From: Cryptomeria japonica
Taxonomy: Eukaryota > Streptophyta > Pinopsida > Cupressales > Cupressaceae
Direction of reading: 5' to 3'
Assembly: GCF_030272615.1 (NCBI RefSeq)
Contig: NC_081408.1
Location: 203,528,191-203,588,190 of the forward strand
DNA length: 60,000 nucleotides
Position numbers and translations under genes: made by a program. Under the pieces are notes generated by a model. The model ran no database searches. It saw nothing but the letters and a program-made list of their open reading frames with translations, and was not told the origin of the DNA. Numbering within the stretch: the stretch's first letter is position 1; each line of letters opens with the position of its first letter. This document shows, piece by piece, positions 22,664-33,100 of this stretch.

Positions 22664-24267
22664 ATTTTTGATTAAGGTAAAACAAGTTTTGAGGGGAACC
22701 CAAAACCCATAACAATAGGTTTTGAAAGGACCTGAAACCCTTATATTTTACTAGGATCTGGAACCCATAGTACAATGCCGCCAAGAGATATAATCATTAA
22801 AAGTCAATAGCCCAACCTCAGCCATGACAAAAAAAGCTAGTGCCTAATACATGCACAAGGGTTTTAATAAGGCTCCCTTAACCTTCAACAGATATCAAGG
22901 GTGCTTCCAAGCACCCATAACCTTCAAGAACACCAAATTACAAAAGATTATCATACATTCACAATCTGGATGCAAAGGGTTTTGAAAGGTTCCCATAACC
23001 TTCAAGTTGGGTTTTAAACTGGCTCCCAAAACCAGCAACATAGGGTTTTTAAAGGATCCCTCAACCAAAGAAGGGTTTTCCTAGGCTCCCTTAACTTGTA
23101 ACATAGACCTGAGGTCACCAAAAACAAAACCTGATCCTAACCAAAAACAAGAGCTGGCTAGACTCGGTCCTTGGAAACTACTAGCATCCAGCCTGCCCGT
23201 GGGTTTTACAAGGCTCCCACAACCTGAAAATTGCACCAAAACGATAAGCATTAAAAAAAAACCAGTAAAAGGGGGGTTTTTAAAGGCTCCCCTAATCTTC
23301 GAGTTGGGTTTTATAGTAGCTCCCAAAACCCATAGAAAACAAGGGTTTTGTAAAGGCTTCCTTAACCTTGCATTGGAATAAAGGGTGGAGAAAGCGAAAG
23401 ATCCACAACCTTGGGTTTGAGAAAGTGAAAGATGCACTGGAATAGTGGGTTTCTGATAGGCTCCCACAACCTTGGACTTGAGAGAGAACATAGAAAAAAA
23501 TCCCTACAAGATCACCAACTTAATAGGTGAAATATGAGAGAATCCAAGAAAAAGATCTCATTTAGTTCCCAAATAGTCTAGAAGTAGGACATCACCAGCC
23601 ACCCACCAGCACCACCTAGACACCACTGCAACACCCAGCTCCACCTCTATAGGAGAAAAGTTGTCTCCAGCTCCATTTGTCTCCACCTCTGAAGAAGGAA
23701 GGACCATCTTAATAAGGCATACTAGAAAAAACCAATGTTGCAGAGAGAGGGCATGCCAAAAGATATTGCTAACAAAAACATGGATAGACCCAAGAAGACA
23801 ACCCATCAACAAATATTCAAAAAAACTCGAGGAAAGAGAAGGAACTAACAACAACTCCAAAAGGCCTGCCAAAACCAACAAAATAAAGAGGATAGTGGGC
23901 ACTGAAAGAAAACAAATCACCCCCACCCTTAAAGCCTTGTACCAAGGCTCTAGAAAGAACATAGCAACAACGAACAAAAAACCCCTATCACTCATAATGA
24001 CAGTTGCCATCAAAGTCTCCCAAACCCTAGCAGTGAAGTCCTGAATAGTAGGCATAGAGAAGCCAACACCGCTCGTCAACCATCTTTAACTGAATCTACC
24101 ATAACAGAAGGATGGAAAAAAATACTCAACACACCCCCCCATCAGACGTGCCAAACATATATGCACAGGCAAAAGAGCTCACATCCAAGCCCATCGTTGT
24201 GATCGACATCTTCATCCTTACCATCACACTCCCCAGAAATCCTAGCACTCACTCCCACCTTGGATCC
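22664..24267 (-). mobile_element. 5'-truncated LINE insertion (about 1.6 kb)
   Basis: Flanked by the direct repeat CTCAATATT (22655-22663 and 24268-24276), while the other copy of the host block (about 35301-35325) lacks the insert. On the - strand the element ends CCTTAATCAAAAAT, a LINE-type 3' end that matches the tail of the separate LINE fragment at 35723-36019 (GGGTTTCAGGTCC...TTAATCAAAAA). No RT motif is present, so only 3' UTR-like or unusual sequence was kept. Its 173-codon - strand frame at 23558-24079 is hydrophobic and unrecognised. Confidence 0.65.
22680..23480. repeat. Array of diverged GGGTTTT...GGCTCCC...AACCTT units inside the LINE
   Basis: About ten irregularly spaced units share the pattern GGGTTTT, three to eight bases, GGCTCCC (or GGTTCCC, GGATCCC), then AACCTT or AACCC. 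Examples start near 22859, 22977, 23042, 23073, 23200, 23275, 23304, 23344 and 23448. Spacing varies from about 30 to 130 bp. It is not a clean tandem array. Confidence 0.6.
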
Positions 24268-24276
24268 CTCAATATT

Positions 24277-24867
24277 GTTATCTGTATATCTTAAAATGGC
24301 TTTTGATTGAGAAAGTCACTTTTGAAAGACAAAATGAATTAATTTATATAAATAATTTAGGTTAGATAAGAAAGAGAAATTTACAACTACAATTTAATTA
24401 AAAAAATAATTATAGAAATTATTAGTTATGTCCATAAATCTAATGTAATAAATATGATTAATAAATTTAAAATATTTACTTGAAGAGATGAATTTGAAAT
24501 TATGGAATATTGATTCTCTATTGTTTGAAAATTTATTCTTCTCATTTGATGATGTGAACACACACACACACATGTTATAAGTGTAATAATAATATGTACT
24601 CAATAAAGATAAGCAAGAGGAACTAATACAAAGAGGAGTGCTCAATTTGTAGATATATAACCAGACACAAATAATATGATGTTTTAATTTATTCTTTCGA
24701 TTGGATGATTACAAAACAAATAAAAATTTATGTGACACTAAAAATCTTGAGTTTCAATCCAATGTTTTGAGTTTGATCTTGAATCTTATAAATTTGTATG
24801 AAGGGACATGGATTTGAAATGGTAGAAAAAATAGCTTCTATAATCTATTAAGTTTTACTTTTGATGT
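24277..24867 (+). repeat. Duplicated host block, copy A, segment 3
   Basis: Matches 35326-35708, including AGAAAGTCACTT and TGACACTAAAAATCTTGAG. It includes the (CA)n run near 24550. It ends at ACTTTTGATG, where an LTR begins in both copies and where copy B also received a LINE. Confidence 0.8.
24551..24573. repeat. Short CA microsatellite
   Basis: A run of ACACACACACACACA embedded in copy A of the host block; the other copy lacks it. Confidence 0.8.
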
Positions 24868-25320
24868 TGATGCAAGATAACACCCTCTAGTTTGCAATTC
24901 AAAACACAATAGCTCAAACAAAACTAAGAGATTATCTCTCCACCACACAATTTGCAATAGGGAAACAAAATTTATTTAACATCAAATATGAAACAATCTA
25001 TTTATGTTTGGGGTACTCCATTGGCCTCTCTCAAACTCACAAATAATTTAACTCTTTCAATTCACAACCTCACACATTTTGTTGGGTCGATGCCCATGTC
25101 TTGGATCACTACCAGCTCCCACTTCTTCTCTTTGACCACCACACTATGTAGACATTTCTTCATTTTATCTTGTGCAACCCTTCTTCTCTTTATTCCTTAC
25201 ACACTCTTTATGTCTCCTCTGTGTAGGCCACATTATTCCCTCTTCTTAGCATCTTCTCTTTTCTTTTTAACACAACCCTTCACTATAATTTTGGCCTATC
25301 CCCCCTTCTTCATTTAGATA
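24868..25320 (-). repeat. Element A left (3') LTR
   Basis: Shares about 270 bp with 26056-26329, then about 180 bp with 28570-28755, in the same order. This shows that B interrupts the right LTR. A third partial copy is at 36034-36290. Confidence 0.65.
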
Positions 25321-26042
25321 GTAGGAATACTCTTATAGGTTGTAAACAACCTACAATGAACTACATTACTATGTTAGTTACTCAAAAGTGTGTTTTCCTC
25401 CTCCTCTAGCATCTAGCAACAATATTCATCATCCTCCTTTCATGAATCTTCTTGCAACTCTTATCTCCTCTCATGGATCGGCATACATAATTCTTGAGGC
25501 ATTTTTACCTTCATCACACCTCAATTTTTGAGGCATTTTTACCTTCATCACATTCTCTGCATTCACTCACAAATTAATTGTCCATAATAACCATTTTCTC
25601 CTCTCTTTCCTCTTCTTTCTTTTGTAAGTTGTTCTCACATCTTTCTCTTTCTAGCTATAACTAGCCTTCTTCAATAAAAATCTCCACATCCCATAGATTT
25701 CTTCTTAGTATCACTCCAAAAATGAAATCAACATGGGCCTCCTCATGAACCACCTCATCCTTTTCTTTAAAATAATCCTCTTCTTGTTTTTTGCAATCTT
25801 CTAATGCTTATTTGTGGCTTCAAGTTCTCAATTGTTGAAAACTTCATACACCTAAAATGACACTCTCAAGCTCTTTACAACCACTTCACCTTTTAAATCT
25901 TCGGCCACAACTTTTCCCTCTTGGATCTTAATTTTGAATGACTCAACATGGACCTCCAACAATCCTCTCAAACCTTTGAGACAACTCTACTACTTCGAAA
26001 TTCAATTTTACGTCCTAGGTTCTACATGATCATGACCCCTCA
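25321..26042 (-). other. Interior of element A, no recognisable coding
   Basis: About 0.7 kb between LTR and primer-binding site. The - strand gives Lys/Glu-rich fragments (for example QEGKVVAEDLKGEVVV near 25910) broken by stops. No zinc knuckle, protease or RT motif was seen. Confidence 0.45.
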
Positions 26043-26055
26043 CTCTGATACCAAC
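26043..26055 (-). promoter_or_regulatory. Element A tRNA-Met primer-binding site
   Basis: On the - strand GTTGGTATCAGAG abuts the right LTR and matches the canonical plant Copia site over ten bases. Confidence 0.75.
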
Positions 26056-26329
26056 TGATGCAAGATAAAAACCTAAGGTTTACAATTCAAAACACAAAAA
26101 CACAAACAAAACTATAGAGTCTCTCTCCAACATACACTCATATTGGAAAAAATTAATATATTTTATTTTACATCAGACATGCGACAATCTATTTATATTT
26201 AGGACCCTCCATTAGCCTCTCTCAAACTCAAAAATAACTCCCCTCTTTCAATTCACAACCTCACACATTTTATTGGATTGATGACCTTGCCTTGGATTTC
26301 TACCCACTTCCTCTTCTTCCCTTTGACCA
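26056..26329 (-). repeat. Element A right (5') LTR, first part
   Basis: Partner of 24868 onward; broken at CTTTGACCACCAC by element B and resumed at 28570. Confidence 0.7.
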
Positions 26330-26332
26330 CCA

Positions 26333-26762
26333 CATAAAATTTTATCTAATTTTGTAGATCACAGTATGATCTAGCTAGAAAATAAGAAGAAAACTTACAA
26401 AACAAAATAAAATAATTTGAGAGAAATTTAAAATTAGATTATGTCATTAACTATTTTCAATTAATTAGAATGAATGGAGTTACATGGCTTGTAGCCTCTG
26501 TGAAACATAAAAAAGAGATAAAAAAATACTAATAAAACTATTATCCTTGGTTATATTATATAGAAAAACAACCAATGGTAGCTTACAATTCACGAGAGAT
26601 CAAAATTGGCAACAACATTCAAAATTGGCAACGATACTAGAAATTGGCAACATCACTCAAAACTGGCAATAGTTATCGAAACTGGAAACAAAAACCATAA
26701 GAAAAAGGAAGGAAAAATGGGAGAGGAAACTAGCGATGGGTCAAGAAACTAGTGCTAACACC
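26333..26762 (-). repeat. Element B left (3') LTR
   Basis: Contains several AACTGGCAAC-like short repeats (near 26605-26690) that recur in the partner LTR at 28400-28500. Confidence 0.75.
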
Positions 26763-28121
26763 CCTCCTTAAGTCCAACTAAGGAGACAAAATCCTAAGGA
26801 AAGGAAAGAGGTAAGAGGGAAAACCCCGTGGAAAACAAAACTCCCCCGCAAAATATAAACTAACAGAGAATAGCAACTACTACATGTTGCAATGTCCTTC
26901 ACCCCAATAAGGTATCACAAGAAGTGAAAATGAAAAGATAGGGCTAGTTTGTGCCTTCACAAATAAGAGAAAGAATGTCAATACAAAAAGTAGTATTATG
27001 AATGTTGTAGTAGGTTTCTCTGCAACAAATGATGCCTCTTCCTTTTGGAAGGTAGAAACCTCGAGCTATCAAACTGTTGAATTCCCAGTCAAGAGAAATG
27101 TATGAAGTAATCAAGATGAATGTTTCTAAAAAATACTCATGTTTTTCCAATCTGATGGTGAAATGTGAGTCAGCCATACAAGACTCGAGAAAAGTGACCA
27201 CGAAAGTGTGAGAGTTGTTCAGATGTTAATTAGGCTATGTCATGATAGTAGCATGTAGTGGATGAGAGAGAACACGAGAACCTTAATAAAAAAAAGATGC
27301 ATCTCATTGTGAGATTACATCAGAGAGAAGACATGTATTCTCAAAGTTGTCATCTTGAAAAAGGAGAGTTTCAACAAACAAATGACAAATGTCTAATAGG
27401 ATGATATCTCTCTCATCAAGAGGACAAGAATGAAACTGCTAAAGATAATATTAGGTAGCATTTGGAGAAGCCAAGATCTCTATCAAAATGGTAGGTGCAG
27501 GTGACTGAGGAGTTGCCAATACTTGAGGTGTAGAAAGAGAAGCAGAAGAAGATGTTTTTGTGTAATCAGGACAATCAAGAGTGTCTCAATAAGAAATTTC
27601 CTCTTCAGTGTCATTTTCACATAGGATCATTATCATTATCAAGGGAGAGAAGTATGTCTATAGTTGGATCATTTGGGAATGGAGGTTTAGTGGGATCTCC
27701 ATACATTTACCATAAAGTGTCCTAAAGAGTGCATGGGCACTCAATGTCTGATAGAGCCCATTATGTGTGGTCCCCAACACTTAATCCAACTAATCCCAAG
27801 ACATGATCATTTCTATGTACTTGGTTCCAAAATAAATCCAAACAAATGTGGCAATAGATGAATCCATCAATAGTTCTTTAGGATTCCATCATGCAAGGAC
27901 TTGTAGTTTACTTCTTCTAAAGTGATGACAAATCGATAATATTTTATTCCCATTTTATGCTTAGATAACCCTCTAATGGAAATTTATTTCAGTTCATTTA
28001 TTACATAAAAAAAATTAAGAGACAACCATAAAGGCAATGAAAAACTCCATTCTAAAACAGTTCTAATCTTCAATTCCTGGAAAAGATTGTTAATGTTTCT
28101 TCTTTCCACCACCTGTGCACT
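26763..28121 (-). other. Interior of element B, unidentified
   Basis: No gag, knuckle or RT seen. The - strand frame at 26944-27201 (ESCMADSHFTIRLEKHEYFL) is the cleanest; a Ser/Pro-rich stretch (TPQVLATPQSPAPT) lies near 27490-27530. It could be captured or leader sequence; I do not recognise it. Confidence 0.35.
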
Positions 28122-28131
28122 TTGATACCAT

Positions 28132-28566
28132 ATAAAATTTTATCTAATCCTTTAGATCACAATATGATCTAGCTAGAAAATAAGAAAAAAATTCACAGAA
28201 CAAAATAAAAGAATTTTGAAAGCAAGTTAAAATGAAATTATGTGATTAATAGTTTTCATTTAATTACAATGAATGGAGTTACATCCAGCTTATAGCATCT
28301 GTGAAAAAAATAAAACGAAAAACAAAAATCAGTAATAAAATTGTTGTCCTTTGTTACCTTATATAGAACAAACCAACCAACAATAGTTTTCAATTGACAG
28401 GAGATCAAGACTAGCAACAAACAACACTTAAAACTGTCAACAGTACTCGAAACTGGCAATTATACCGAAAACTAACAACAGCATTCAAAACTGACAAAAA
28501 CACATGTAAAACCAAGGAAAAATAGAAAGGGAAACTAGCGATGTGTAAGGAAACTTGTGCTAACAC
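28132..28566 (-). repeat. Element B right (5') LTR
   Basis: Partner of 26333-26762, ending GTGCTAACAC; element A's LTR resumes immediately after with CACAGTATGCAGAC. Confidence 0.75.
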
Positions 28567-28569
28567 ACA

Positions 28570-28755
28570 CCACAGTATGCAGACCTCTCATCCACTTTTG
28601 CATGTGCTTCTCTTCCTTTCCTTATTTCCTACGCACTACTTCTATCTCCTATGCGCAACTCCCATTCTTCTCTCTTTGCAGACTCTTCTCTTCTTTTTTT
28701 TTAATCCAGTGCTTCACTATCAGTTTGGGCCGATCACCTGATCTTCCTTGAGCTC
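28570..28755 (-). repeat. Element A right LTR, resumed part
   Basis: Pyrimidine-rich stretch matching 25137-25315 in order, completing the LTR split by element B. Confidence 0.6.
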
Positions 28756-28799
28756 GACTATTCCCACATAGCAATGTTTTTTCATCAAAGAGTTTTCAC

Positions 28800-28960
28800 A
28801 GGTAAATTTAGTGTAATGAATTTATTTATTTAAATTTAAATTTGTGTATGTTATTTTAGTCTATAGTAGTTAAAGCTATAGTAGTTAAAGTGTTTGTAGG
28901 AAATTCACTTATTAGATTTAGTATTTGGAAACATTGTTCTACAAAAGACTCTAACATCTA
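28800..28960 (+). repeat. LTR fragment related to the Copia LTR at 8589-8783
   Basis: Aligns to about 8635-8770 through TTTATTTGTTTAAAT-, TAGTAGTTAAAG- and TTAGATTTAGTATTTGGAA-like stretches. It carries an internal duplication of CTATAGTAGTTAAAG (about 28860-28890). No coding sequence follows, so it is a solo or truncated LTR. Confidence 0.55.
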
Positions 28961-29017
28961 CATAGAGCTAATTTACTTTACAATAACCGAAAGCTATATT
29001 GATATCATATTCGTACA

Positions 29018-29851
29018 TTAAAACATTTCATCTCTCAAAGATAAAAGCATCTAGCCCAACCTTTATTACATCTTTATGCTTTCTTTGTAACAACTAATAA
29101 ACATCGCATTACACCATATTCAAATATCATTGAATTTAAATAATTAATAAGGGAAACAATTTGAAGGCGTAGCACAATTATATTGTTTTAAGAGGAGAAA
29201 AGACTAACCATGAGAGTTACTAAATCTGTGAGTGAATCCATTAATGAGTATGGATGGTAATTTGTCACATGCTTTATCTTTATATATAAAATGTTCCTGT
29301 CGGGCTTATATATACGTTGAATGTTATCTGTTTTTTCAATTTAATTTCTGATATTTGATGCATACTTTTAAGAAGCTTTCAAGAGGAGCTTATGAGATGT
29401 TTGGTTTATAACTTATCACGAGCATAGATAGGCCCCCTCGCTTTGATAATGTTGAAAGTAAATATGAATAGGATCTTTGCGTTTGGCTCAAGGGGCCCAA
29501 AACAAAAATGGCATAGAATAATTTAGCAATAATTAATATACATTCATAGTTATCGGAAACCCCTCTTTTCTTTGGTTTTGTATGAAGAATAATAAGTGTG
29601 ACTAACGAACATCGTAGCTGATTGAATAAAATGAATGCTTCATGCTATATGCTAAACAAATTTGCCTACTTCGGTGGGAGACAAATTATTTAAAGAATTA
29701 CGGGAAGTGAAATGTTATTTTATTACAGTTAGTAATATGAAAAGTGGTGGGTTAGATATAATAGGTGAGAGTAGTGGTATATTTCTTGAGTATGTCATTC
29801 ATTAGGATTCAAATTTTCAGTGGTATGATATGTAAAGGCTGAAGTCAAGAT
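29018..29851 (+). repeat. Duplicated host block, copy B, segment 1
   Basis: Matches 16438-16774 and then 21864-22450. It contains AAAAT once (29288-29292) at the position where E1 sits in copy A, so it preserves that pre-insertion site. It has a 60-bp stretch absent from copy A near 29385-29440. Confidence 0.85.
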
Positions 29852-30146
29852 TGTTAGGATGAAGAAACGAATTTAAACAACAAATAAAAAAGAATTATAA
29901 ACACACAACACAGACAAATGAGACACATAGTATCGTGGTTTGGCAATTGCCCACGTTCACACTTGAAGCAGGGGAATCAATTGATTAATAACCAATCTGG
30001 TTTACACATACATAGCTCCAAGCACCTCCAGAATTAACCTCTACAAATGAATTACAATCAGCTCTTAAAGAGCTTGCAAGATGAAGTTGAAGAGCCAAGA
30101 GTTTTGGCGGCAAGAGGAAGGAGTATGTTGGACTTCACTTCCAACA
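29852..30146 (-). repeat. E2 left (3') LTR
   Basis: 295 bp, TGTTAGGATGAAG to CTTCACTTCCAACA. Confidence 0.95.
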
Positions 30147-30156
30147 ATCTCCCACT
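30147..30156 (-). promoter_or_regulatory. E2 polypurine tract
   Basis: On the - strand AGTGGGAGAT directly precedes the 3' LTR. Confidence 0.8.
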
Positions 30157-30169
30157 GAAGACCAACAAA

Positions 30170-33100
30170 CTGCTGCAACAAGTCGATTCCCCCACTCACT
30201 CCTACTATTAGTTATTGGAAAGGCTGAGAGATGCTCGGCAAAAATCGAACTTCTCCCACTTAACTACTTTAGTGAGCACATCAGCTCGATTCATGTCGGT
30301 ATGAATTTAATCTACATGAAACTTGCCTTCTTTGACCATATGGTGAACATAATGACTGCGAACATCAACATGTTTTGACCGTGGCTAAGATGTCTGATGT
30401 TTAGTCATAAAAATGGCACTGTTGTTATCACAAAACAAAGCAAAATGTGATTGCTTCAACCCCAACTCACTGAACAAGAGTTGCAACCATACCATCTCTT
30501 TTGCTCCTTTAGAAAGAGCTATGTATTCAGCCTCCGTAGTTGATTGAGTAACTATATGTTGCAATTTTGAAGCCCAATTAATCATTGCCCTAACAAATGT
30601 GAAAGCATAACCAGAAGTAGACTTTCTTTTGTCTAAATTACCAGCAAAATTAGAATCGGTAAACCCTTGCAAAACTGCCTTGTCCTTTCCAAACCATAAA
30701 CAAAAATCAGAAGTACCCTTGAGATACCGCAAGATATACTTGACCGCCTCCCAATGTGATTTGCCCGAATTAGTCATAAATCTGCTCACCAATCCCACGA
30801 CATGAACAATGTTTGGTTGAGTAGACACCATAGCATTCATGAGACTTCCAACTGTAGATTTGTATGAAATTTTATCCATAAACTCCTTATCTTCTTGTGT
30901 TTTTGGACACAATTGAGAAGACAACTGAAAGTGAGAGGCTAAGGGTACACAAACGGACTTAGCATCTGACATACCAAATTTGTCCAAAACTTTTTTAATG
31001 TAGTCTTGTTGAGATAGTTTGAGTTCTCTCTTTTTCCTATCCCAAAAAATAGTCATTCCGAGAATCTTCTTTTCTTCCCCTAAATCTTTCATGGCAAATT
31101 CTTTTGCTATGTCAGTTTTAAGTTCACTCACGATCTTCATGCTTGTGCTGGCCACTAGCATATCATCCACATAAAGGAGAAGAATGACAAATTCGCCATT
31201 AGGAAGCCTCTTAAAATAGATACAAGGATCTGATTCGCTGCGAGTAAACTTGTGATCAATCATGAATTTGTCAAATTTAAGATACCATTGCTGGGGGGCT
31301 TTTTTAAGCCCATACAAACTGCGTTCAATCTACAATAGAGGTGTTCATGCCCCTTTTTAATGAATCCTTCCGGCTAATGCATAAATAGTTCCTCATCAAG
31401 ATCGCCATGGAGAAATGTTGTCTTCACATGTAGCTATTCAAGGTCAAGATCCCAGGCTAGAACTAAGGCCAATACTTCTTGAATGGTAGTCATTTTAACT
31501 ACTCGCGAGAAAATTTCTTTGAAGTTGAGGTCTTGCTACTAAGCATATCCCTTTACAACTAGTCTTGCTCGAAATATTTTGCAACCATCGGCTTCATCTT
31601 TGAGTTTATACACCCATTTATTTATTAATGCCTTTCTATCAAGCAAAAGTGGCAGCAAATCACTTGTCTGATTTCATAATAGTGCATCCATTTCTTTGCA
31701 CATTGCAGCATGCCAATTATCACAATCTATATTTTTACAAGCTTCTTTGTATGTTGCGGGCTCTGTTTGATCAGAGATGAGCAAAGTAGGTTCAGCTTCT
31801 TCACAAAACAATAAATCATAATTGGAGAACTTTGCAGGAGGTCACCTCTATCTAGTTGATTTCCTCAATTGATTCTCTATTTGATATAATCCCTATTTAT
31901 AAAAATCAACATCACTCTCATTGTCTCTATTTATAGGGTGATCGAAAACCTGTGGATTTTTATCCATGTTGGAGGCAGGCAAGTCACGAGAGGATGAACC
32001 TACAACAGTATTTTGCATTGCCTACATTATGCGAGTGTGTAGGGAGCTGGGTGCCAAGGCGGCATCTTCGATGACCTGGGGTTGTCAAGTGTGTAGGGAG
32101 TGGGAAGTCGTGGTGGCATCCTCCATGGTCTGCATGGGAGGGTGACTCCACAGTTTGACTGTGGAGGTGGAGCCTGTAGGGAGGCCATGGAGAAGACTGT
32201 AGGGAGCCCATAGGAGAGGTGAGCAAGCTACGGGGTGAGGGGATGGCTGCCATGGAAATGGAGGTGGGTGTGTTGCATGTTTTGAAGACTTCACAACATG
32301 CCATGGGGGGATGGAAATAGAACATGCAGGATACAGTGGAGTTGCAGACCACCGTGGAGTTTGCCCAACCAATTGGGAATAATGTGAGCCAAAATGCTCA
32401 CCGTAAGGGTGATCTTCCATGTTTCCTGCAATATCAGTGCTATTTTGGGGAGGATTGGCTCTGTTCTATAGACCCCCAATTTCTAAATTAAATGAAGACC
32501 AAACATTATTAGCACTCACTTCTTCATTCTCAATCTGAGGATTGTATTCAACTGATGTAGATGTCTAGGGGCTCCCACTGAATGAGAGACCAGAGGCAGA
32601 GTGCTAGTAGTTGAATTCTAAAAGAAAGACATAGGGATTCTTTCTTTGATTTTTTTGAATCTTGTAGTACGGGGAAGGAGGTTTCATGAAAAATGACATC
32701 CCTGCTGCGAACAATCTTTTTGTGAATTGGATCTCACAATCTAAATGCAAATTTCTCTTCACCATACCCAACAAAAATACATTTCAACGACTTTGAATCT
32801 AATTTGGTTCGCTTCTCCTTTGGTATATGCAAGAAGGCTTCACATCCAAACACATGAAGATGCGAGTATGAAATCCTCTTCCCTTTCCATTTCTCTTCAA
32901 GATTACCAAAATCCAATTTATATGATGGACTTCGGTTAATTATATACACTGTCGTGTTACATGCCTCTGCCCAAAATTCCTTGCCTAAACCTGCATGAGA
33001 CAACATACATCGTGCCTTTTAAAAAATTGTTCTATTCATCCTCTCGGTTGCACCATTTTCTTGAGGAGTGAAAGGAACAACCTTGATTCTTCTAATCCCA

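Larger units (their letters stand above)
26330..28569 (-). mobile_element. Non-autonomous LTR element 'B', nested in the LTR of element A
   Basis: Terminal repeats at about 26333-26762 and 28132-28566 share about 430 bp (ATAAAATTTTATCTAAT to GTGCTAACAC). A degenerate primer-binding site (TGGTATCAAAG on the - strand, about 28122-28132) and a purine tract (AAGGAGGGG, about 26761-26770) set the - orientation. ACCAC occurs at both outer junctions, consistent with a 5 bp target duplication inside element A's LTR. The interior of 1.36 kb carries an 85-codon - strand frame (26944-27201) and other short frames but no gag or pol motif. Confidence 0.7.
24868..28755 (-). mobile_element. Small non-autonomous LTR element 'A', interrupted by element 'B'
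   Basis: Two copies of a repeat starting TGATGCAAGATAA flank a short interior. The left copy is 24868 to about 25320. The right copy is 26056-26329, resuming after the nested element B at 28570 to about 28755. A tRNA-Met primer-binding site (CTCTGATACCAAC, 26043-26055) abuts the right copy, giving - orientation. A purine-rich tract (AAGAAGGGGGGATAGG on the - strand, about 25298-25315) lies near the left one. The interior of about 735 bp shows no gag or pol motif, so it resembles a TRIM-type element. The outer right limit is approximate. Confidence 0.65.

Noticed and set aside
22680-23480. Repeated GGGTTTT...GGCTCCC motifs as a CRISPR-like array
   Set aside because: Units are diverged and irregularly spaced, the sequence is plant nuclear DNA, and there are no cas genes.
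31984-32420. Two overlapping Pro-rich frames as independent small proteins
   Set aside because: They lie in the integrase-RT linker of E2 on the same strand and carry no start context or homology that I recognise.
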